Assembly: GCA_020718265.1 (NCBI GenBank)
Contig: DYSM01000078.1
Span: 1 to 10,842 of the forward strand
Direction of reading: 5' to 3'
DNA length: 10,842 nucleotides
Source of the DNA: Draconibacterium orientale
GTDB lineage: Bacteria > Bacteroidota > Bacteroidia > Bacteroidales > JAADGE01
Shown: piece after piece, positions 1 through 5,631 of the stretch
Layout: each line of letters opens with the position of its first letter
Position numbering within the stretch: position 1 is the first letter of the stretch
Made by a program: the position numbers and the translations under genes
The notes under the pieces: generated by a model
The model's database searches: none
Seen by the model: the letters and a program-made list of their open reading frames with translations, nothing else
Told to the model about the DNA's origin: nothing

Positions 1-123
1 CAAGCATATAGATTGTTTAGCTAAAATAAAACAGGCTTTTTAGACCGGACTCAAAGATAATTACACATTTTTGGTTTATTTTTTGTGTGTTAAAATTATA
101 ATTCTAATTTAGCAATTATTCTT

Positions 124-131
124 TACATTTG
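124..131 (+). promoter_or_regulatory. Bacteroidota-type -7 promoter element for the barrel/phosphatase operon
   Basis: TACATTTG matches the Bacteroidota -7 consensus TAnnTTTG and ends 26 bp before the ATG at 158. The same string, extended to TACATTTGTAAAA, precedes rlmB. No convincing TTG/TTTG -33 box sits about 19 bp upstream, so the call rests on the -7 element and its position. The remaining DNA from 1 to 157 is AT-rich, and I see no gene in it. Confidence 0.55.
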
Positions 132-157
132 TAAAATCGTTGTAAATCTCATTGCGC

Positions 158-1492
158 ATGAAAATTACTTACAAATTAATGTTACCTTTGGTTCTGTTTT
201 TTGCGACCATGCAAGCGTTCGCGCAAACAGACAGTGTGCCGTCGGGCGAAAAAGTAAAAAAAGGATTCAGCTTTGGCGGTGTGCCTGTTGTGGCTTACAA
301 CACCGATGTGGGTTTCAAATACGGCGCGCTCGTAAATTTATATCATTACGGCGACGGTTCGCGTTATCCGAATTACGACCACTCGTTGTATTTGGAATGG
401 TCGCGCACAACGAAGGGCAGCGGAATCAATCAACTGATTTATGAAACACAAACGCTGATTCCGAAAACACGCATGATTGTGGAAGCAAGTTATTTGACCG
501 AAATCGCGCTCGATTTTTACGGATTTAACGGCTATCAAGCCTATTTTAATCCTGATTTTTCAACAACCGGAGCGGACGATTATATAAGTCGAATATATTA
601 CAAACATTCTCGAAATCTGTTACGCTTAAAAGCTGATTTTCAGGGAAATATAAAAACAGAAAAAACGCGGTGGCTCGCCGGTTTTGAGCATTACGGAACC
701 GAGGTCAGCACGGTAGATATTGCAAAACTGAACGAAGACAAAGCTCCCGCTGACCAACTGCCGCCGGTGCCGACCTTGTATGATAAATATGTTGGTTGGG
801 GCGTAATTCCTGTCGACCAAAAAGACGGCGGAAACGTCAATATTTTCAAAGTAGGCTTCGTGTACGATACGCGCCCGACCGAAGCAAACCCCGACAAAGG
901 ACTTTGGGACGAAGTAATTTTGATGAGCGCGCCGTCCTTTGCCGGAAACGACAATGCTTACAACCGTCTCGCCGTCATGCACCGACATTATATCACAATT
1001 CCCGGCGTGCCGAATCGTTTAACCTTTGCCTACCGCTTAGCATATCAGGCAACGCTTTCGGGCGAAATGCCGTTCTACATGCTGCCGTATGTGATTGATA
1101 CCAAGCAAACACGCGACGGTTTGGGCGGCGGAAACAATTTGCGCGGCATTATGCGAAATCGCGTGGTCGGTAATGATTTTGCCTTCGGAAATGCCGAATT
1201 GCGCTGGATTCCGTTCAAAACAGTGGTTCTTGGTCAAAACTTTTATATAGGCTTAAATGCTTTTGCGGACGCAGGCATCATCACGAAACCTTATGATTTT
1301 GAAAAAGCCGGAATTCCTACCGAAGAATTGCATTATTTTGAACATCTTGATGAAAAACCGCACATCGGTTACGGTGCCGGCGTACGTTTTGCAATCAACA
1401 ATAATTTCATCATTGCCGTTGATTATGGCATGGCGGCAGATAAACAAGACGGTTCGAGCGGATTGTATATCGCTCTTAATTATATTTTCTAA
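158..1492 (+). CDS. Outer-membrane beta-barrel protein, BamA/TamA-like surface-antigen (D15) type, without POTRA domains
   Basis: A 444-residue exported barrel protein. I chose the ATG at 158; the reading frame can be extended two codons to a TTG at 152, but the ATG gives a clean signal peptide (residues 1-22: Lys near the start, hydrophobic core, cleavage after AFA). Residues 36-70 carry a motif familiar from Bacteroidota members of this family (GFSFGG.P...YNTD.GF.YGALVNLYHYGDG), and the middle reads as alternating amphipathic strands. The last residue is Phe (...ALNYIF), the usual C-terminal signal for BAM-dependent insertion. There is no room for POTRA repeats, so this is probably not the essential BamA itself but a small Omp85-like or metallophosphatase-associated-type barrel of unknown cargo. 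It is the first gene of a unit whose second gene starts 12 bp downstream, which suggests co-expression with the sensor phosphatase. The fold is fairly sure; the function is unknown. Confidence 0.8.
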   Translation: MKITYKLMLPLVLFFATMQAFAQTDSVPSGEKVKKGFSFGGVPVVAYNTDVGFKYGALVNLYHYGDGSRYPNYDHSLYLEWSRTTKGSGINQLIYETQTLIPKTRMIVEASYLTEIALDFYGFNGYQAYFNPDFSTTGADDYISRIYYKHSRNLLRLKADFQGNIKTEKTRWLAGFEHYGTEVSTVDIAKLNEDKAPADQLPPVPTLYDKYVGWGVIPVDQKDGGNVNIFKVGFVYDTRPTEANPDKGLWDEVILMSAPSFAGNDNAYNRLAVMHRHYITIPGVPNRLTFAYRLAYQATLSGEMPFYMLPYVIDTKQTRDGLGGGNNLRGIMRNRVVGNDFAFGNAELRWIPFKTVVLGQNFYIGLNAFADAGIITKPYDFEKAGIPTEELHYFEHLDEKPHIGYGAGVRFAINNNFIIAVDYGMAADKQDGSSGLYIALNYIF

Positions 1493-1504
1493 AACTATCA
1501 GAAT

Positions 1505-3808
1505 ATGAGGCAGTTGCCCGTAAAAAAAATCGGTTTAATCGTTATCACGATGCTTTTTGGATATGCAGGTTTTTCCCAAAAAGACGACAGCAAAGCCAAA
1601 GCGGAAATCATGTACGAGCTTCCGAAACATTTGGATTGGAATCTCGAAAACAACGATATTTCCATAGCGGTAGTCGGCGGCGACAAAGATGTGCTCAAGC
1701 AATTGAGTAAATTGTCCAAAAAGAAATATCCTTACGGCAAATCGTTTACTTCAACATTTTTTATGCAACCCGCTGACTTAATGCAGTTTGAAGACGGCGT
1801 CAATATCATTTACATCGGAAAAGAATTTAACGCGCAACTGCCTCAAATTCTGAAATATGCCCGCGTTACAGGCGCAGTTCTCGTGTCGGAAAACTGGGAT
1901 GTCCGTAAAGATTTGATGATTAACTTCAAACAACAAGACGGAAAGCTGATATACGAGTACAACGCTCATAATCTTATTGCTAATGAGATAGTTATAGCAG
2001 AAAGTTTTAAAAAAGCCGGCGGCAAAGTTATTGATGACCGTTCGTTACTCGACGAATCGGAAACGAATTTGGAACGCGAACGCGAAAAAGTGCGTTCACA
2101 ACGTGAAGAAATGAAAATTCAAGAACAAAAACTTGCATTTCAACTCAAACAAATAAAAAAACAAACCGAAACAATTGTGGCGCATAAAAAAGAGATAGAA
2201 CATCAACAAAAATTAATGGACGAACAACGTCGCCAAATTGAGCTTCAAAAACAAGAACTTGTCGCACTGATTTTGAAAGCCGAAGCGCAAAACAAACAAC
2301 TAATTGCAGCTACGAATATCCTGAAAGAAAAAGAGCGCGATGTTGAAATTCAGACTCAAAAACTGAACGAACAAAAAGCAAAATTCGACGAACAACAAAA
2401 AATTCTCGAAAAACAAAAATCGGAAATCGAAGAACGCCAGTCGAAAATTCAGGCTCAAAAACTTGAAATTACGGCACAAACCGGCATTATCAAAACACAA
2501 AAAAATGCGCTTACAATTTTCAGCGTTTTGTTGGCAATCATCTTAGTCTTAGTGTTTTTCGTGGTGCGCAGCAACCGCGTGCAACGCAAACAAAACAAAC
2601 TGCTTGCCGAACAAAAATCGGAAATTGAATATCAGGCGAAGCAGATGGAAGAAATTAATAAAGAACTTGCCAAACTTTCCATCGTTGCCAGTGAAACGTC
2701 CAATGCTGTTGCAATTTTGGACCAAAAAGGACGATTTGAATGGCTAAATGCCGGCTATACACGAATGCACGGCTACACGTTGCAACTTCTTCGTAATGAG
2801 GTTGGTAACTCGTTGAGCGATGTCAATTCGCATCCGAAAATTGAAGAAATTTTGAGAAAAAGTATTGAGCAAAAAAGTGCCGTAACCTTTGAATCGGAAT
2901 CACTCACGAGACAAGGCGGTAAAATTTGGGCTCAAACAACTGTCAGTCCGACACTTAACGCGTTTGGCGAAGTCGATAAGCTCGTACTGATTGACAGTGA
3001 TATTACGGATATTAAAAAAGCGGAAGAAGAGATTGCCACAAAAAACGAACAAATCACCAAAAGCATTTTATACGCAGAACGCATACAACATGCGGTTTTG
3101 ACGCCGAAAGAAATTGTTTCTGAGTATATCCCCGAGCATTTCGTCATGTTTCGCCCGCGCGATATTGTAAGCGGCGATTTTTATTGGGCTGCCGAAAAAG
3201 AAAATATCCTCATCGTAACCGCTGCGGATTGCACGGGACACGGAGTTCCGGGTGCGTTTATGAGCATGTTGGGCATCTCGTTTTTGAACCAAATTATTGC
3301 CGAATTGCCCATGGACAACCTGAGGGCGAATGTTATTTTGGATCAATTACGAGATAAAGTCAAAAAATCATTACGTCAAACCGGCAAAGAGGGCGAAGCA
3401 AAAGACGGTATGGACATGGCTTTGTGTATTATTGACAAGGCAAATATGAAAATGAATTTCGCCGGCGCGCAGAATTCTTTGGTTTTAATCCGAAATAAAG
3501 AAATAATTCAATATCAGGCAGATGACCAACCAATAGGAATCTCATATAGCGAACATCCGTTTACAATTCACGAATTGGACATGCTCGCGGGCGATACTTA
3601 CTATATTTTTTCCGACGGTTATGCCGACCAATTCGGCGAAAAAACAAAGAAGAAATTTTTCTCAAAACGCCTTCGCGAAATGTTCCTGCAAATGAACGAA
3701 AAACCCATGACAGAACAGCTCGAACTTCTCGAAACCACCTTCGATGAATGGAAAGGTGCACGCAGTCAAATGGACGATGTGCTGGTGATGGGTTTGAGAA
3801 TTTCTTGA
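1505..3808 (+). CDS. Membrane sensor phosphatase: YfiR-like domain, coiled coil, TM helix, PAS, SpoIIE/PP2C phosphatase
   Basis: A 767-residue protein. Residues 1-24 form a signal peptide ending in FSQ. Residues about 30-180 resemble the YfiR/DUF4154 periplasmic domain: an opening like K.....L.K.LDW, then DISIAVVG, NIIYIG, VLVSE and a late GKLIYEYNAHNL segment. Residues about 185-334 are an almost uninterrupted K/E/Q-rich coiled coil. One membrane helix follows at 335-354, flanked by RSNRVQRK on the cytoplasmic side; then a short coil, a PAS domain (about 392-505) and a SpoIIE-type PP2C phosphatase (about 530-767). The expected metal-binding acidic residues are present: D553 and D558 (DIVSGDF), D575 (ADCTGHGVPG), D634/D637, D704 (SDGYADQFG) and D757/D758. 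It should dephosphorylate a phosphoserine/threonine protein, classically a STAS anti-anti-sigma factor, in response to envelope and PAS signals. It follows the barrel gene by 12 bp. The phosphatase call is firm; the YfiR assignment is by pattern only. Confidence 0.85.
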   Translation: MRQLPVKKIGLIVITMLFGYAGFSQKDDSKAKAEIMYELPKHLDWNLENNDISIAVVGGDKDVLKQLSKLSKKKYPYGKSFTSTFFMQPADLMQFEDGVNIIYIGKEFNAQLPQILKYARVTGAVLVSENWDVRKDLMINFKQQDGKLIYEYNAHNLIANEIVIAESFKKAGGKVIDDRSLLDESETNLEREREKVRSQREEMKIQEQKLAFQLKQIKKQTETIVAHKKEIEHQQKLMDEQRRQIELQKQELVALILKAEAQNKQLIAATNILKEKERDVEIQTQKLNEQKAKFDEQQKILEKQKSEIEERQSKIQAQKLEITAQTGIIKTQKNALTIFSVLLAIILVLVFFVVRSNRVQRKQNKLLAEQKSEIEYQAKQMEEINKELAKLSIVASETSNAVAILDQKGRFEWLNAGYTRMHGYTLQLLRNEVGNSLSDVNSHPKIEEILRKSIEQKSAVTFESESLTRQGGKIWAQTTVSPTLNAFGEVDKLVLIDSDITDIKKAEEEIATKNEQITKSILYAERIQHAVLTPKEIVSEYIPEHFVMFRPRDIVSGDFYWAAEKENILIVTAADCTGHGVPGAFMSMLGISFLNQIIAELPMDNLRANVILDQLRDKVKKSLRQTGKEGEAKDGMDMALCIIDKANMKMNFAGAQNSLVLIRNKEIIQYQADDQPIGISYSEHPFTIHELDMLAGDTYYIFSDGYADQFGEKTKKKFFSKRLREMFLQMNEKPMTEQLELLETTFDEWKGARSQMDDVLVMGLRIS

Positions 3809-3841
3809 GACAAAAATATCATCTAAAATTTTGTTCAAATT

Positions 3842-3874
3842 AAATAGCCAATTCGATTCGGCTTTGCTATTTTT
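3842..3874 (+). terminator. Possible intrinsic terminator after the phosphatase gene
   Basis: AAATAGC (3842-3848) is the reverse complement of GCTATTT (3866-3872), and the right arm runs into five T residues (3870-3874). The loop is 17 bases and the stem is AT-rich, so the structure is weak. An alternative smaller stem, AGCC/GGCT, competes with it. It lies 33 bp after the phosphatase stop and overlaps the promoter region of gmk. Confidence 0.3.
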
Positions 3875-3877
3875 GTT

Positions 3878-3885
3878 TACTTTTG
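3878..3885 (+). promoter_or_regulatory. -7 promoter element for gmk
   Basis: TACTTTTG matches TAnnTTTG and ends 17 bp before the gmk ATG, the same close spacing seen at the other two promoters in the window. A -33 box is not clear; TTCG at 3857-3860 is the nearest candidate. It implies that gmk is transcribed independently of the phosphatase gene. Confidence 0.5.
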
Positions 3886-3902
3886 CCGATATTTGAAAAA
3901 AA

Positions 3903-4478
3903 ATGGCAAAAGGGAAGTTAATCGTATTTTCGGCACCGTCTGGCACGGGCAAAACCACAATCGTACGTAAACTCATGGAAGTGGAACGCCTGAAGTTAAA
4001 GTTCTCGGTATCTGCAACAAACCGTCCGATACGTGCCAATGAGCTTCACGGCAGAGATTATTTTTACTTTACGACAGAAGAGTTTAATGCAAAAGTTGCC
4101 GCCGACGAGTTTTTGGAATGGGAAGAGGTTTACCCCGGACGCTTTTACGGAACCTTGAAATCGGAAGTCGAAAACTGTATCAATCAAGAGTTTAACATGG
4201 CTTTTGATATTGATGTCGCCGGAGGATTTGACATTAAAAAACAATACGGCAAACAGGCATTGCTCATTTTTATAAAACCGCCGTCGGTTGAAGAACTTGC
4301 CAAACGCCTGAGAAACAGAGGCACGGACAGCGATACCGACATCGAAACACGCCTTGCCAAAGCCGAACGCGAACTCTCATTCGCCGACCGTTATGATGTT
4401 GTGGTTGTGAATGATGCTCTTGACGTTGCTGTGGCTGAAATTCAGACAATTATCGATAAATTTTTAACTCAGGAGTAA
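3903..4478 (+). CDS. gmk: Guanylate kinase
   Basis: Cytoplasmic enzyme that phosphorylates GMP (and dGMP) to GDP with ATP, an essential step of purine nucleotide synthesis. The 191-residue length is normal for the family. The P-loop is at 11-18 (APSGTGKT). The GMP-binding segment SATNRPIR..E..GRDYFYF (37-56) carries the expected R41, R44, G50, D52 and Y53. EWEEVYPGRFYGT (72-84) and DIDVAGG (102-108) correspond to the next conserved blocks, and the lid arginines are in RLRNRG (135-140) and ETRL. It has its own promoter, and its stop lies 2 bp from the stop of the convergent receiver-ATPase gene. Nothing links it functionally to the signalling genes around it. Confidence 0.97.
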   Translation: MAKGKLIVFSAPSGTGKTTIVRKLMEVERLKLKFSVSATNRPIRANELHGRDYFYFTTEEFNAKVAADEFLEWEEVYPGRFYGTLKSEVENCINQEFNMAFDIDVAGGFDIKKQYGKQALLIFIKPPSVEELAKRLRNRGTDSDTDIETRLAKAERELSFADRYDVVVVNDALDVAVAEIQTIIDKFLTQE

Positions 4479-4480
4479 AT

Positions 4481-5392
4481 TTAAGCATTACGGACTTCGC
4501 AGCTTTCGGGTTCGAGGGTATGGAATTTGCGTGCGCACACCACGTTGCCGCGTCCGAAATACGTCAATTCATCAAAAATAAACCGCGTAATGAAGATGCC
4601 TCTCCCGCTGAGTTGTTCCAAGTTTTCGTCGGAAGTCGGGTCAGGCAAATGATGCCAATCAAAACCTTTGCCATTGTCGCTTATAGTCCAAGTGCTTGAT
4701 TTTGAGTCGAATTTGTATTCAACTGTTATTTTCAAATCTTTGTATTTAGTATCACATTCTCGAGTTTTGTAAATATCATCCAATTTATGTTCGTCAAGTG
4801 CTTTCTGCTTTTGGAAATATGATATTTCCAAACAACCATGTTCTATCGCATTGGTAATCAGTTCAACAAGACCAAGTTCGATGCTAAATTTAACATCTTT
4901 GGGCATAAAACAGCCGGCTTCCTGCAACAGTCGGTCGATAATGCGCGGAATGTTTTCGATGCGTGCATCAAACTCAATTTTGTAATAATGTTCCAACAAA
5001 TTTCCGCAAGCTACGTATTTGTCGGGCTTTTCAAAAAGGATTCGTTTGTATTTCAAGAGAATGGGTATCAAATCGTTACCTATAACGGGTTTCTTTAAAT
5101 AATTGCTTGCTCCGAGTTGCAAGGCTTGTATGGCATAGCGTTCGGAGCCAAAGGCTGTGGTGATAATCACAACGGTTTCGGGCTTCTTTTTTTTCAAAAT
5201 TTCGAGCAATTCAAGCCCGTTCATCATCGGCATCTGTATGTCCGTAATGACAATGTCGGGGTTAAATTCATCGAAAACATTCAGCCCTTCGATACCGTTT
5301 TCCGCCGATTTTACATCTATGTTATTGATTTCCAGCAAACTTTCCAGATACAACCGAGAGCTTGGGTCATCTTCCACTAATAATACTTTCAC
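4481..5392 (-). CDS. Response regulator: receiver domain fused to an RsbW/SpoIIAB-like ATPase (HATPase_c_2)
   Basis: A 303-residue cytoplasmic protein. It starts at a GTG: an in-frame TAA lies two codons upstream, and the KVLLVEDD receiver start follows at once. The receiver (1-120) has the acidic pair D8/D9, phospho-acceptor D51 (TDIQMP), T79 and K101. Residues about 140-290 form a GHKL ATPase of the anti-sigma-factor kinase type: N-box ELGLVELITNAIEHG (172-186, with E177, N181, E184, H185), G1 box DNGKGFD (239-245) and G2 box SGRGIF (262-267). The family's charged insertion lies at about 191-222. All nucleotide-binding motifs are intact, so it could act as a serine kinase and binding partner of a STAS protein, controlled by receiver phosphorylation. 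It is divergent from the hybrid kinase, a possible phosphodonor, and near the SpoIIE phosphatase, a possible antagonist. The pairing is inferred from position and domains. Confidence 0.88.
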   Translation of the reverse strand: MKVLLVEDDPSSRLYLESLLEINNIDVKSAENGIEGLNVFDEFNPDIVITDIQMPMMNGLELLEILKKKKPETVVIITTAFGSERYAIQALQLGASNYLKKPVIGNDLIPILLKYKRILFEKPDKYVACGNLLEHYYKIEFDARIENIPRIIDRLLQEAGCFMPKDVKFSIELGLVELITNAIEHGCLEISYFQKQKALDEHKLDDIYKTRECDTKYKDLKITVEYKFDSKSSTWTISDNGKGFDWHHLPDPTSDENLEQLSGRGIFITRFIFDELTYFGRGNVVCARKFHTLEPESCEVRNA

Positions 5393-5420
5393 GTGTTATG
5401 AGCATTTTTATTGTTCTATA

Positions 5421-5442
5421 TACGGCTTATACGAAAGCCGTA
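5421..5442. repeat. Perfect inverted repeat in the leader of the receiver-ATPase gene
   Basis: TACGGCTT (5421-5428) and AAGCCGTA (5435-5442) are exact reverse complements separated by ATACGA. The centre lies about 40 bp upstream of the GTG start of the minus-strand gene and about 200 bp upstream of the plus-strand kinase start. It is more GC-rich than its surroundings. It may be an operator, or a hairpin in the leader RNA. On neither strand is it followed by a good T-run, so it does not look like a terminator. Confidence 0.6.
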
Positions 5443-5444
5443 AA

Positions 5445-5459
5445 AAATTGTTGCAATTT
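5445..5459. repeat. Short inverted repeat AAATTG-TTG-CAATTT
   Basis: Six-base arms with a 3-base spacer, directly next to the palindrome at 5421-5442. The CAATTT half-site recurs at 5473 and 5577 in the same intergenic region. The DNA is AT-rich, so chance is possible. Confidence 0.35.
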
Positions 5460-5469
5460 AATCTAAAAA

Positions 5470-5484
5470 AAACAATTTGAAAAA
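5470..5484. repeat. Copy 1 of an exact 15-bp direct repeat
   Basis: AAACAATTTGAAAAA occurs here and again at 5574-5588, start to start 104 bp apart, both between the divergent receiver-ATPase and hybrid kinase genes. Such spacing would put both copies on about the same face of B-DNA. Possible regulator-binding site; no regulator is identified. Confidence 0.4.
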
Positions 5485-5573
5485 GATTTTACGTTATTTG
5501 TTTTCATTTAACAGATAGATTTCGTTTATCTAAATTTTAAAAATTCTAAAATTATGCGTAACTTTACGGCGAC

Positions 5574-5592
5574 AAACAATTTGAAAAATTGT
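5574..5592. repeat. Copy 2 of the 15-bp direct repeat, extended into an inverted repeat
   Basis: The second AAACAATTTGAAAAA (5574-5588) runs into TTGT, creating the inverted repeat ACAATTT-GAA-AAATTGT (5576-5592, 7-base arms, 3-base spacer). It lies 39 bp upstream of the hybrid kinase ATG, where a repressor or activator of that gene could bind. A degenerate -7-like TAACTTTA sits just upstream at 5559-5566. Confidence 0.4.
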
Positions 5593-5631
5593 ACTGTTTA
5601 AAAAAGATTAAATCAGATTGCAGTTTATACC

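Noticed and set aside
152..157. TTG two codons upstream as the start of the barrel protein
   Set aside because: The ATG at 158 gives a standard signal peptide, and the extra Met-Arg adds nothing.
626..988. 120-codon minus-strand open frame inside the barrel gene
   Set aside because: It is antisense to a well-supported coding sequence, has no recognisable domain and is explained by the codon bias of the real gene.
2057..2506. Repetitive AAACAA/CAAAAA-rich stretch as a DNA repeat or CRISPR-like array
   Set aside because: The repetition comes from Lys/Gln/Glu codons of the coiled coil; unit lengths and sequences are irregular and the reading frame is intact.
5421..5442. Palindrome as a rho-independent terminator
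   Set aside because: It lies between divergent gene starts, with no incoming gene to terminate on the plus strand and no T-run after it on either strand in the right direction.
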